A program made the position numbers and the translations under genes. DNA of 64,000 bases from an uncultured bacterium (GTDB lineage: Bacteria; CSSED10-310; CALFER01), in NCBI GenBank assembly GCA_937951895.1, contig CALFER010000086.1, positions 12,264-76,263 of the forward strand, read 5' to 3'. Below the pieces are notes generated by a model. The model did not search any database, had not been told where the DNA came from, and saw only the letters and a list, made by a program, of their open reading frames with translations. This document shows, in pieces, positions 1 to 8,880 of the stretch. Every line of letters begins with the position of its first letter. The first letter of the stretch is position 1.

Positions 1-1481
1 GCCAGATCGAAATCCGGTTTCACCTCCGAACCGCTGCCTTCCATATCGTTCAGATATGCGATCACCTGGTCGTACGTCTCGTTCGCCTCAGAATATCTGC
101 GCAGATCGAAATACGTTTCCGCCTTCATGAAGCAGGCTCGCGCGATCAGCATGGTGAGGGGGCGATCCGATCTGCTGCGATCACCACCGAGCAGTAATCT
201 CGTTGCGGTGTCCAGAGCATCGAGTTCTCCGGGGCGATCTCCGAGAGTTTTATGGATTTTGGCTTTTTCCATCAAAAGCTGCGCGCAGGTCCGGCTGTGT
301 CCCGTGTCTCCGATCTGAGATATCATGTCCAGGACTTCTTCAAATAGCTGAAGTTCATGGATAGCGCGGGTTTTGGGCGAGAGTCCTAGATCGGATGCGA
401 CACTGTCGAGTTTTTTCGAAGCCAATCCGAACTCCGATAGGATGACGTTCAGCCTGAGAACCAGATCCGAAATCGTGCCGGACGAATCGGACTGAGTGTG
501 TCCGGAATCAGCGGATGCAGATTGGAGGAATGAACTGGGCATCGGTCTCGGATAATCGTGTCCGGCAATCTTCCCGTAAATCGACATCAACCTCTCCGCG
601 ATTTCTTTCATGTTCAACCAGCGTTCTTTCGGATTTTCGCGGAAGCACAGTCCGAGCACCTCGACGAGTGCAGGTGGTATCGCGGGGTACGGAGGCACCC
701 CTTGTTTTCGGATATGGTCAGCCAGCAGTTGTTGCGCCATTAGCCCGAACTTCCAGGTGACCTTGCCGGTGAACATCTGAAACACGGTCAAACCGTAGCT
801 CCAGATGTCCGATCGGATGGTCAGGCGTTCCTGTGCGGTCTGTTCGGGGGATGAATACGCGAACGTCATGCCTTTGCAACTCACGAGATACTTGCTCGAG
901 TCTGAGGGGGTATCCTGAATGACTCCGGAGACATTGCATGCGTTGGCAAGCCCGAAATCCGTGATCTTCACGATGCCATCACGCGTCATCAGGACGTTTG
1001 CCGGTTTGACGTCCTGATGGATCACTCCATTTTCATGCGCGGCATACAATCCCCATGCGAGTTGGATCGCCACATCGAGAATCGAGTCGATCGCCAGCAA
1101 TTTCCCGTCGTGAATCCAGCGGTCGAGTGAACCGCCGTTCACATATTCCGAGAAAATCGCCGTGCGATCTTCGATCGTTCTGAAAAATCGGAACGAGGAA
1201 ATGAAGGGATGCTCCGGCAGATCGCTCCAGGTGCGGAGCTCATTCATGAACAATCGCTTCTGTTGGTGATCCGCGGTAAAGCTGGTTTTGAGGGTTTTTA
1301 CTGCGAGGGGTGATCCCGAAAATCGATAGGGTTCCACCAGAAAAACCTTCCCCATGCCTCCGGTTCCCAGAATATCGACAATGATATACTCGTTGAGAAG
1401 CACCTTCCCGATGCGCCAATCCGTATGAGAATGCGGCGACGTGTTGCCCATGACGGTTTCATGGTTGATGGTATCGTTCAT
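1..1481 (-). CDS. Ser/Thr protein kinase with C-terminal helical (TPR-like) region, 3' end outside window
   Basis: The reverse frame is open from ATG at 1481 to the left edge, 493 codons visible, so the carboxy end is missing. A eukaryote-type kinase domain occupies roughly residues 32-300: glycine loop LGTGGMGKV (39-47), the ATP lysine in AVKTL (K62), catalytic loop HQDVKPANVL (155-164) and DFG (175-177). The Arg of the usual HRD is Gln, so this is a non-RD kinase. The rest is helical and TPR-like, with leucine/alanine repeats around pairs such as ALDTATRLLLGG. The closest relative in the window is the kinase at 25677-28163, which has the same HQD and similar TWS-x(3)-EHPFI and FSE-x(4)-GSL stretches. 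The start overlaps the nitroreductase stop by an ATGA, implying coupled translation. Substrates are unknown. Confidence 0.93.
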   Translation of the reverse strand, partial: MNDTINHETVMGNTSPHSHTDWRIGKVLLNEYIIVDILGTGGMGKVFLVEPYRFSGSPLAVKTLKTSFTADHQQKRLFMNELRTWSDLPEHPFISSFRFFRTIEDRTAIFSEYVNGGSLDRWIHDGKLLAIDSILDVAIQLAWGLYAAHENGVIHQDVKPANVLMTRDGIVKITDFGLANACNVSGVIQDTPSDSSKYLVSCKGMTFAYSSPEQTAQERLTIRSDIWSYGLTVFQMFTGKVTWKFGLMAQQLLADHIRKQGVPPYPAIPPALVEVLGLCFRENPKERWLNMKEIAERLMSIYGKIAGHDYPRPMPSSFLQSASADSGHTQSDSSGTISDLVLRLNVILSEFGLASKKLDSVASDLGLSPKTRAIHELQLFEEVLDMISQIGDTGHSRTCAQLLMEKAKIHKTLGDRPGELDALDTATRLLLGGDRSRSDRPLTMLIARACFMKAETYFDLRRYSEANETYDQVIAYLNDMEGSGSEVKPDFDL

Positions 1482-2062
1482 TCTCCGGTGCCTTCCTCCG
1501 ATCGATCGTGCGAAATCTGTCCATACCGGTTGAACGATCGGATCGCGTCGATGTCCTTCCGTGTTCTGTCTGCCGGCGCTTCACGGTCGGTGTGTCCCAA
1601 CGCGATCAGAAGACCGATCGATTTGTCATGCGGGATATCGAGAATCTTCCGGATCGGTTTTTCGTTGAACCAACCGATGATGCATGTCCCGATTCCCTCT
1701 TCGGCGGCCTGAAGACAGATATGCTCGACGGCGATTCCGAGATCGATCCAGCGGAATTCGCGCTGCCGTACGACCGAACCGAATCGGCTCGTCAGATTAC
1801 CCTTCTCAGACAGAGCAACGATGATGACCGGCGCATCGGCCACAAAGTGATTCAAGGGCATCAGAGGAGTGGTTGTTTCCGCGGCGACGCGGGCGCGCAA
1901 CTCCGGATCATCGACGATGATGAAGTGCCAGGGTTGTGAGTTACAGGCCGATGGGGCGAGACGGGCGGCATCGATACAGCGCTGAATCGCACCGGCGTCG
2001 ATGGGCGTATCGAGAAAACGGCGGACACTGAACCGCTTCGTGACCAGATCGAGAAACGGCAT
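1478..2062 (-). CDS. Nitroreductase family protein
   Basis: A 194-residue protein of usual length for the FMN-dependent nitroreductase family (NAD(P)H-dependent flavoenzymes reducing nitroaromatics, quinones or similar substrates). The amino end has the family's FMN-phosphate motif KRFSVRRF (about 9-16), followed by ARLAPSACNSQPWHFIIV (about 34-51), the typical SxxNxQPW stretch. The carboxy half has GIGTCIIGWFN and LGHTDREAP, as in other members. It lies in a minus-strand run after the haem-binding protein and overlaps the kinase start by 4 bases. The physiological substrate cannot be told from sequence. Confidence 0.9.
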   Translation of the reverse strand: MPFLDLVTKRFSVRRFLDTPIDAGAIQRCIDAARLAPSACNSQPWHFIIVDDPELRARVAAETTTPLMPLNHFVADAPVIIVALSEKGNLTSRFGSVVRQREFRWIDLGIAVEHICLQAAEEGIGTCIIGWFNEKPIRKILDIPHDKSIGLLIALGHTDREAPADRTRKDIDAIRSFNRYGQISHDRSEEGTGE

Positions 2063-2136
2063 GAGAACCCCTCCGGAGCGTCATTGTAAGACTCGGTAGC
2101 TCAAAATGCGAGCCGGATGATCGGGGATGAGGCTCT

Positions 2137-2562
2137 TCAGGGTGTCCAGCGTCGTAACAGATCGAGTTCTTCAGGGGATACCGAGGTTCCGGGATGAGCC
2201 AGAACATACAGCTTCAATGGCATTTCACCCTCCTCGATCTCCTCGATGATCTCCTCCTGGATGTCCTTATCTCGGAGTTGCCGACTCCAATCGGAAAAAT
2301 TCAGCTTTTCTCTTCCTTCGTTCACATCCCGGACCACCAGCCATGAAACCGGTGCGATGGCACTGTACCACGGCCATACGGTTTCGTGAGAATGACAATC
2401 GTAGCAGCTCCGTTTCAAAATCGCTTTGATCTCCGGCGGCGCGCTCAGAGCGGATCGGATCGGCGGATTGATCCGTTTCACCGGTATGAATTGAATCCCG
2501 ATTCCTGAGATTGTGAGTATCCCGAGAATCATCCAGGTGATCGTCAACCGTCTTCCTGCCAT
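2137..2562 (-). CDS. Membrane-anchored haem-binding domain protein (single CxxCH)
   Basis: A 141-residue protein with one amino-terminal membrane helix or signal anchor (TITWMILGILTISGIGIQFI) and a c-type haem site CYDCH, followed by SHETVWPWYSAIAPVSW and VNEGREKLNFSDW. This pattern fits the small Haem_bd domain family (PF14376 type) of periplasmic single-haem proteins. The chosen start is the ATG at 2562, because a GAGAGG Shine-Dalgarno abuts the alternative ATG at 2571 directly but sits 9 bases before 2562. It follows the GGDEF gene by 22 bases. Its redox partner is unknown. Confidence 0.85.
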   Translation of the reverse strand: MAGRRLTITWMILGILTISGIGIQFIPVKRINPPIRSALSAPPEIKAILKRSCYDCHSHETVWPWYSAIAPVSWLVVRDVNEGREKLNFSDWSRQLRDKDIQEEIIEEIEEGEMPLKLYVLAHPGTSVSPEELDLLRRWTP

Positions 2563-2584
2563 CGCCTGCATCCTCTCTCGTCTG

Positions 2585-4357
2585 TCAGTCCTTTGAAACG
2601 ATCCGGTTCTTGCCTGAGGTTTTCGCGCGATACATCCGTTCATCCGCTCGTGCAATCATCTGACGAACCGACTCCGGTGAATCCTCGCCGTCGGGACTCC
2701 AGGTCTCGATCCCCACGCTCATCGTAATCGGTTTCATTCCCATATGCACACTGTTCCAGTTAAATGCCGCCAGTATCTCCACGAGTCGCCCGCAGAGCAT
2801 TCGCGCGGCTTCGCGATTCGTTTCCACCAGAACCAGCAGGAACTCCTCACCCCCGAATCGCCCGACTGAGTCGACCGATCGCATCTGTTCACGCAGCATC
2901 CGACCGATTGCAGTCAAAACGGCATCGCCCGTCTGGTGTGAGTATCGATCGTTGACCTGTTTGAAGTCGTCCAGGTCGATCAGGGCGATACTGAGGCAGT
3001 GCCCGAACCGGCGGGCGCGGTCGAATTCCTGTTCGAGCCGGATATCGATCCAGCGCCGGTTGGCCAATCCGGTCAGGGCATCTTCGCGGGCCAGTTGCTC
3101 GAGCAATTCGGCCTGCTTCTTCATCCGGCTGAGGAGTTCCGCGTTCGCCGCATCGGCATCCCGGAGCGCCAGCAGCGCTTGTGACAGCTCCATCGCGGCC
3201 GCATGTCCCGGGTCGTTACGCCGATCCAGAGCCTCGGTCAACTCCCGCACACGCCGTGTTGAATCCGAATCATTCAGACGGATCCGGATGTCATGATACT
3301 CCCGGAATGCCCCCAGCGCGTCGGCATACTCCCCTCGCATCTCATGCAACTCGGCCAGTTTCCGTTTCGTTTCACCGAGATCCCAATCGGAATGTGCCTC
3401 GTCGGCAAGGATCGCAGCCTCTTTGAGCTGTTCCAGGGCTTCGCCGAACGACCCGTCCTGTTTGGCGCAATCCGCGAGCACCCGTCTGACTTCGGATTGT
3501 TCGCGCGGTAATCCGAGACGCTCATAGATCTGCAGCGCAGACCCCAGCGCAATCCGGGCCTCCTCGTTCCGGTTCATCGCCGCCAGAGCCATTCCCAACG
3601 CTCCCAGTGCATCACCTTCATCGTTCAGATTTCCGGTTGCGCGGCACAGCGACAGACTTCTTTCGAGATGTCCGATGGCCTGTTCGGCCTGATTCAGCCT
3701 GAGGTGGATCTTGCCGATGAGTGTGAGCAGCGTGCTCTCGAGGGCGCGATCGTTGGTCCGGTGATTCAGGTCGAGACCTCGCTCGGCCGACCGCAGTGCC
3801 CTGTCCAGGTCCCCGCAGTCCATCTCGATCCGGGCGATGTTGGTATGCACGTATGCGCCGGAATCGGCATCGCCGTCTGATTCTGCGATTGCGAGTGCTT
3901 TCCGGAGGTGATGGAGTGCGAGATCCGGTTGCGAGAGCGCGACATGAATCAGGGCCATGTTATTGAGCGACGTGCATTGCCCGCTCCGGTCACCGATCGA
4001 TTCCCGGATCTGCAGACTGAGAAGGAAATGGTCGAGTGCGTCTTTGAAGCGGTTTTTCCTTCGGTAGAGCAATGCGAGCAGGTTGTGCGCCTGAGCGGCA
4101 CCCGAATGATCCTGCAGACTCTCGAACAGGTCGAGTACCTGGAATGTTTCCTCGAGCAAGCCGGTATCATCCCCGAGAATAAACCGGCAGAGATCCTTCA
4201 GATACAGGCTGGTGGCCAGTCCCTTCTGGTAATCGATCCGCAGCGCTCCCTGCCCCGCTTCTTCAGCCAGGTGCAGGGCCCGTCGGGTATCCTCCATCCG
4301 GATCGCGTGGGCCTCGGCCAGTATCTGATCGATCTGGCAGGGCGTCAAATCCGGCAT
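2585..4357 (-). CDS. TPR-domain diguanylate cyclase (GGDEF)
   Basis: A 590-residue cytoplasmic protein. About residues 1-370 are tandem TPR helices (for example AQAHNLLALLYRRKNRFKDA and SGAYVHTNIARIEMDCGDLD), then a short coiled coil, then a GGDEF domain with an intact GGEEF active site near residues 502-506. An RSVD inhibitory I-site lies five residues upstream, so c-di-GMP product inhibition is likely. The open frame extends 5' to 4666, but that part is read through the protease gene; ATG 4357 has GAGGAG 9 bases upstream and follows the protease stop by 13 bases. The TPRs presumably receive a protein signal. A c-di-GMP hydrolase candidate lies at 7716-8834. Confidence 0.95.
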   Translation of the reverse strand: MPDLTPCQIDQILAEAHAIRMEDTRRALHLAEEAGQGALRIDYQKGLATSLYLKDLCRFILGDDTGLLEETFQVLDLFESLQDHSGAAQAHNLLALLYRRKNRFKDALDHFLLSLQIRESIGDRSGQCTSLNNMALIHVALSQPDLALHHLRKALAIAESDGDADSGAYVHTNIARIEMDCGDLDRALRSAERGLDLNHRTNDRALESTLLTLIGKIHLRLNQAEQAIGHLERSLSLCRATGNLNDEGDALGALGMALAAMNRNEEARIALGSALQIYERLGLPREQSEVRRVLADCAKQDGSFGEALEQLKEAAILADEAHSDWDLGETKRKLAELHEMRGEYADALGAFREYHDIRIRLNDSDSTRRVRELTEALDRRNDPGHAAAMELSQALLALRDADAANAELLSRMKKQAELLEQLAREDALTGLANRRWIDIRLEQEFDRARRFGHCLSIALIDLDDFKQVNDRYSHQTGDAVLTAIGRMLREQMRSVDSVGRFGGEEFLLVLVETNREAARMLCGRLVEILAAFNWNSVHMGMKPITMSVGIETWSPDGEDSPESVRQMIARADERMYRAKTSGKNRIVSKD

Positions 4358-4370
4358 TGCGGACAACTCC

Positions 4371-5531
4371 TCACGGGGCCATCCCGGACACGGAGCACTC
4401 GATCCGGTCCCATCCCAGCGCGTCCTTGGTTGAAGCGTCGAAACATGCACCCCAGAAACAGAAGCTATCCGGTGCCGAATCCGTCTCGGGCCAGACAAAC
4501 GCCAGCATGATGTCGCATCGGTAGTACTCCGAAGCGATCGAGCGCTCCTCCCAATCCGGTTCCTGAGAGAATGTCGGGTAAAACCAATATGAGCCTTCGA
4601 TATCAAGCAGGATGAATTCGAGACAATCGATGGTGCGGGGGAGGGGATTTCCGATCCGTCGCTCAAGCACGAACCAGTCTCCGGATTGCATTATCATGTC
4701 GGGCATGCCAAGTGAATAATGGAGCTGTTGAGGTGGTTGTTGCGTCGCGCATTCGAACCATTGAGCATGTTTACCGATGTTGCAGGTCCCATAGCGCATC
4801 CATACCGCGCCGTCCTCACCCCAGTCCGGTCCCCATGAGTTCTTCACGATCCAGGCCCCTGTGCCGTCACACGCCGCGTCATCCCATCCGAGCAATACGA
4901 CGCCGTGATTGACGGGACGGGTGCCATCATTGAAATAACATCCTCCCGAATAGGACATGATGTCGTTGTAAATTGTCATGCTGCAGGACAGCGCGCCGTG
5001 GTGGAGCAGGGCGTACTTCAGAGAATGGATCGAATACGGCACAGGATAGACGCCCGTGATCCATCCGACCGGTTCGCACCGGGATTGATTGCAGTCCGTA
5101 TCAGTGTTCATGAACGGATAGCAGATTTCCGGTACTGCCCCGTAATCCCGGAGAGCCGTCCAGCCGTTGATGAATCCGCCGTCGCAGCCATAGCCGTTCA
5201 CATTACAGTCCAGAAGCTGCTGTTCGGATAGATCGTATTCGATGCCGGTGGACAGCCTGATCGCTGATTCCGCTGCGCCGATCAAACTGAATGACCAGCA
5301 GGGAAAGCAGGTCGAGCTGAATCCCTGGTTCTTTGCCGGTGTGGCTCCACCGGTTTCGCGCAGATCGAAACGGGAGGGGAACACCATCGATTCGAGAGCG
5401 GGATCGGGCGTCGGCCAGGCGGCCGGAGAAAAACCGCAGGCAGAATAGAACCCCGCAATCGAGCGCTCACCCGCATCGATGCATCCAACCAGTGCGCATA
5501 CGAGCATCAATTTTATGATAAATCGATCCAT
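4371..5531 (-). CDS. Secreted papain-like (C1A) cysteine protease with shared C-terminal domain
   Basis: A 386-residue protein with a signal sequence ending in LVGC (Cys17), which fits a lipobox, so it may be a lipoprotein. The C1A catalytic core is visible: Gln69 in KNQG, catalytic Cys78 in FPCWSFS (three residues further from Gln than in papain), His209 in VNHGVVLLGWDD and Asn231 in KNSWGPDWGEDG. There is no long inhibitory propeptide: the mature-like segment FPSRFDLRE starts near residue 51. The last ~110 residues carry the NP / ILLDIEGSYWFYPTF / AFVWPE pattern of the domain found on seven other exported proteins here. It is followed by the GGDEF gene, probably co-transcribed. ATG 5531 has GAGG four bases upstream. 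Confidence 0.93.
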   Translation of the reverse strand: MDRFIIKLMLVCALVGCIDAGERSIAGFYSACGFSPAAWPTPDPALESMVFPSRFDLRETGGATPAKNQGFSSTCFPCWSFSLIGAAESAIRLSTGIEYDLSEQQLLDCNVNGYGCDGGFINGWTALRDYGAVPEICYPFMNTDTDCNQSRCEPVGWITGVYPVPYSIHSLKYALLHHGALSCSMTIYNDIMSYSGGCYFNDGTRPVNHGVVLLGWDDAACDGTGAWIVKNSWGPDWGEDGAVWMRYGTCNIGKHAQWFECATQQPPQQLHYSLGMPDMIMQSGDWFVLERRIGNPLPRTIDCLEFILLDIEGSYWFYPTFSQEPDWEERSIASEYYRCDIMLAFVWPETDSAPDSFCFWGACFDASTKDALGWDRIECSVSGMAP

Positions 5532-5537
5532 GACACC

Positions 5538-5869
5538 TCAGAGCGAATGCTTCAAATCCATAACCAGGTTGCGCTCGTCGATCGCCTCCTGTGACATGCT
5601 CCGACCGATCTCATCATCGAGCAATTCAAGAACGGAATCAAGTTCCGCGCCGGCCTCGGCCGTGCGAGCCTGGTTTTTGAGGAAAACAGCCAGCTTTCGG
5701 CGCGCGCGAAATCGAATTGGTTTTCAAAGGATTCAACCATCATCGCGAACCGGAAAGTGCGGGAGCTGTCAGGGTGTTCGACGAGATGCACGATACCCAT
5801 GCCTCCCTGGCCGATCACCGACGAAACGCGGTAACCATTGAACAACACCTGCCCGGGCTGTCGGATCAT
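5538..5869 (-). pseudogene. Remnant of a Ser/Thr kinase gene (frameshifted and internally deleted)
   Basis: The first ~45 codons from ATG 5869 encode a kinase amino end (NGYRVSSVIGQGGMGIVHLV). The following strand reads RFAMMVESF, where the ATP-binding Lys of A-x-K is missing. No HRD, DFG or other kinase motif follows. In the original frame the sequence becomes an Arg/Ser-rich run and stops near 5552. A shift of one frame near 5680 instead gives a protein-like tail (LAVFLKNQARTAEAGAEL and ALL-helical residues to LVMDLKHSL) that stops at 5538, seven bases before the protease ATG. This looks like the two ends of a kinase-helical protein left after an internal deletion. A translated short product cannot be excluded. 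Confidence 0.7.
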
Positions 5870-5890
5870 CTACTTTTGATGAGCAAGCGC

Positions 5891-5919
5891 TTGATATTTC
5901 TTCAAAGAGACAAGATAAT
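5891..5919 (+). promoter_or_regulatory. Putative sigma70-type promoter for the beta-helix gene
   Basis: TTGATA (5891-5896) and GATAAT (5914-5919) are separated by 17 bases in an AT-rich pocket, about 120 bases before the ATG at 6039. The -35 overlaps a CAAGCGCTTG palindrome (5884-5893). Sequence match only. Confidence 0.45.
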
Positions 5920-6038
5920 TATTCCATGAGAGGGATCGAGTCGATGAGCTGCCGCATGACATGCAATGTGTCAAGCAGTTTTGAGGATCCTTCTTCAATC
6001 ACTGCGTCGTGTGTCTGAGTCGGCGACGGAGGTGCATC

Positions 6039-7706
6039 ATGATTCATGCGCAACGATATGTGTCGTCAGGAACAGGCATGCACAGTCCGGTTCTGAACAG
6101 TCGGCGCGTCACGTATCATGCCGATGGAAAAGCAGTCATGCGTCAGGTCGATTTCCGTGTCGTGTTTCTACTTGGTGTTCTCTTTTTTCTGCCATATCCG
6201 GCCCGTTGCGCCATCATTCATGTTCCTGCTGATAAACCCACGATACAGGAAGGTGTCGATGCCTCGCTGGATGGTGATGAGATCCTTGTGGCGGACGGAA
6301 TATATACCGGATCAGGCAACAAGGATATCGATTTGTTCGGCAAATCGTTGCGTATTGCGTCCGAGAATGGTCCGGAGCGATGCATCATCGATATTGAGTC
6401 GAATGGACGGGCTTTCGACCTGTTTGACCCTGAAAACAGAGACGCGGTGATAGAGGGATTCACGATCCGCAATGGTTTTCATTGGGATGGAGGTGGAATC
6501 CGGGTTCTTGCCGGATCCGCACAGATTGCGGACTGCAGAATCGAAAACTGTGTCGCGACACGCGAGGGCGGCGGTGTGTATCTTGCGGCATCCGCATCCA
6601 TGCATGATTGCGACATCATTTCGAACAGCGCGTTTGAAAAAGGGGGAGGTATCTTCTGCTCACAATCATCACGAATCATCCGCTGCCGGATCTCGAGCAA
6701 TACAGCCCTAAATGGAGGTGGTGTTGCGACGGATGCCCGTACATGCTCGATTTCTGAAACAACGATCACGGGTAATTCCGCCTCCAGCGGAGGAGGGGTG
6801 TACTGTGACGCGGATCAACTCGTTTTGAACCGGTGCATTATCCGGGGCAATGCCGTGGACTTTAATGGCGGTGGGTTGTTCTGCGATGGATACTCCGCCA
6901 CATCGCTGGAGAATACCATCGTGGATCTGAACACGGCAGGGCGAGATGGCGGAGGATTATATGGTGACGACCAGGCCGCCGCGATTCACATGGTCAATTG
7001 CCTGATGGATTCCAACGAGGCTCAGCATCATGGCGGTGGTCTCGCGTGTCTCGAATCCGTCAACCCCGTTCTCGTGAATTCGATCGTTCGATCGAACGCA
7101 CCGGATCAGTTTCAGGCTCAGAAACATACCGTTCGATTCTGTAATGTTCAGGGAGGGTGTTCGGGGATCGGAAATATCGATGCGGATCCCGGATTTATTG
7201 ATGCTGCCACCTGTGATTACCGGCTTCAGACCACGTCGATCTGCATGGATACGGGGACTGACGAGACTGCGCCCACCGAGGATATTGACGGTTATCCCCG
7301 TCCTTCGGGTGGTGCATTCGATATCGGACCTCATGAAGCGGAAGGTCGTCCAAGCGCGATTCGAGTTCACCTCAAAATACCGACTCATGTCGTGCATGCC
7401 GATGATCTTTTCAATGTGTCCCTGGAAATCTGGAATCCGTCCGTGCCGGCCGACGACAGCAAACTGTTCGTTGTGCTCGACCTGCATGGGCAGTATTACT
7501 GTGCCCCGGCATTCATCTCCTTCGATTATTATGAGGTTGCAATACCGACTGGTCTGAGCACGTTTTCGATTGTCCCGTCGTTCAGGTGGCCGGACCTGGG
7601 CGATTCGGAATTCGGTATCGTCTGGTACAGTGCTTTGCTGAATCCGGAACTGACGCGATTGGAGACTCCTCTCAGTGTGTTTGAGTTTGCATGGGATTGT
7701 CGATAA
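6039..7706 (+). CDS. Secreted right-handed beta-helix protein (Pmp-like repeats) with shared C-terminal domain
   Basis: A 555-residue protein. ATG 6039 is preferred because GGAGG lies six bases upstream; ATG 6138, directly before the signal peptide RVVFLLGVLFFLPYPARC, is the alternative, as 6039 gives an unusually long positively charged n-region. The mature part opens with IIHVPADKPTIQEGVDASLD, a pectate-lyase/beta-helix style start, then repeated GGG(I/V) turns with Asn/Ser ladders (GGGVYLAASASMHDCDI, GGGIFCSQSSRIIRCRI) to about residue 400. The final ~120 residues are the shared domain (IWNP, LFVVLDLHGQYYCAP, SFRWPD, ending VFEFAW). The amino end closely resembles those of the proteins at 16741-18999 and 23832-25490. 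Likely a cell-surface structural or adhesive protein. Confidence 0.9.
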   Translation: MIHAQRYVSSGTGMHSPVLNSRRVTYHADGKAVMRQVDFRVVFLLGVLFFLPYPARCAIIHVPADKPTIQEGVDASLDGDEILVADGIYTGSGNKDIDLFGKSLRIASENGPERCIIDIESNGRAFDLFDPENRDAVIEGFTIRNGFHWDGGGIRVLAGSAQIADCRIENCVATREGGGVYLAASASMHDCDIISNSAFEKGGGIFCSQSSRIIRCRISSNTALNGGGVATDARTCSISETTITGNSASSGGGVYCDADQLVLNRCIIRGNAVDFNGGGLFCDGYSATSLENTIVDLNTAGRDGGGLYGDDQAAAIHMVNCLMDSNEAQHHGGGLACLESVNPVLVNSIVRSNAPDQFQAQKHTVRFCNVQGGCSGIGNIDADPGFIDAATCDYRLQTTSICMDTGTDETAPTEDIDGYPRPSGGAFDIGPHEAEGRPSAIRVHLKIPTHVVHADDLFNVSLEIWNPSVPADDSKLFVVLDLHGQYYCAPAFISFDYYEVAIPTGLSTFSIVPSFRWPDLGDSEFGIVWYSALLNPELTRLETPLSVFEFAWDCR

Positions 7707-7715
7707 AATCGGATC

Positions 7716-8834
7716 ATGGCAAAGGGAATCTGGAAAATCGGCAGCTCATACGAAGAACAGGTGGAGCTTCTCATTGCGGCCGCCAGAAGCACCAGCGACG
7801 GGATCGTCATCGCCGATGCCCGTCAGCACGATATGCCGGTCATCTACGTCAATCCCGCTTTCGAACGAATCACCGGATATCTTTCGGAGGAGGTGATCGG
7901 AAGGAACTGCCGATTTCTTCGAGGAGTGGAGACCGATGAAGGGCAGACCAACCGTCTCAGAGACGCGCTCAGAAACGGCGAGGAATGCACGATCACGCTC
8001 CGGAATCACCGCAAGGACGGCACACTGTTCTGGAACGAGCTCCATCTCGCTCCCATCTTCGAAAACGGTGTTCTGACGCATTTCGTCGGAATCCAGACCG
8101 ATGTGACCCGACGGGTGGACGCGGAAAAACGTTCTCGTGAACTTCTGGAGGAACTCGAAAAACACAACACGCATCTCAGCGAACTGGTCATGGAAAAACT
8201 CAGGGAGATCTCCGACCTCCAGATGGCGACGATCTTCGCCATGGCGCGTCTGGCCGAATCGCGGGATCGGGATACCGGTGAACATATCGAACGGGTGCAG
8301 CAATTCTGCATGCTTCTGGCTGAAACGATCCGTGAACGCGCCTCGTTCAAAGAACAGATCGACACCGAATTCGTGCTCAATATCTATCATGCCAGTCCGC
8401 TGCACGACATCGGCAAAGTCGGTATCCGTGATGCGATCCTGCAGAAGGAAGGCCCACTGGACAGGGACGAATTCGAAGAAATGAAGCAGCATGCCCTCAT
8501 CGGCGCGCATACACTCGAAGCCGTTCACCGCAAGTACCCTCAAAACAAATTCATCCGGATGGGCATCGAAATCGCCCGGTCGCACCATGAAAAATGGAAT
8601 GGAACGGGTTATCCGGACGGATTGCGGGGCGATGCGATTCCCTTGTCCGCCCGCATCATGGCGCTGGCGGATGTGTACGATGCGATCCGATCCGCCCGAT
8701 GCTACAAGGAAGCCGTCGCCCATGACGAAACCCGGACGATCATCGCCGGGCTCCGCGGCACGCATTTCGACCCGGAACTGGTTGATGCGTTCATGGACGT
8801 GAACGAGGTGTTCCGCGAGATGCGCGATCGATGA
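7716..8834 (+). CDS. LOV-HD-GYP protein: probable blue-light-regulated c-di-GMP phosphodiesterase
   Basis: A 372-residue cytoplasmic protein. Residues ~17-133 form a LOV-type PAS domain: GRNCRFLRG with the photoadduct Cys at 65, NHRKDGTLFWNEL (97-109) and closing VGIQTDVT (124-131), which follows Bacillus YtvA closely. The Gln after GRNCRFL is Arg here. A coiled coil (~135-170) leads to an HD-GYP domain with the HD pair at 230-231 (LHDIGKVG), and HHEKWNGTGYPDGL from 290. HD-GYP enzymes hydrolyse c-di-GMP; the layout suggests light gating through FMN. It starts nine bases after the beta-helix stop and may be co-transcribed with it. No strong Shine-Dalgarno is visible. Confidence 0.93.
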   Translation: MAKGIWKIGSSYEEQVELLIAAARSTSDGIVIADARQHDMPVIYVNPAFERITGYLSEEVIGRNCRFLRGVETDEGQTNRLRDALRNGEECTITLRNHRKDGTLFWNELHLAPIFENGVLTHFVGIQTDVTRRVDAEKRSRELLEELEKHNTHLSELVMEKLREISDLQMATIFAMARLAESRDRDTGEHIERVQQFCMLLAETIRERASFKEQIDTEFVLNIYHASPLHDIGKVGIRDAILQKEGPLDRDEFEEMKQHALIGAHTLEAVHRKYPQNKFIRMGIEIARSHHEKWNGTGYPDGLRGDAIPLSARIMALADVYDAIRSARCYKEAVAHDETRTIIAGLRGTHFDPELVDAFMDVNEVFREMRDR

Positions 8835-8880
8835 CGATTGCGTGAACGGAGCGGGGCGTGTACCATCATTGTGACTGCTA

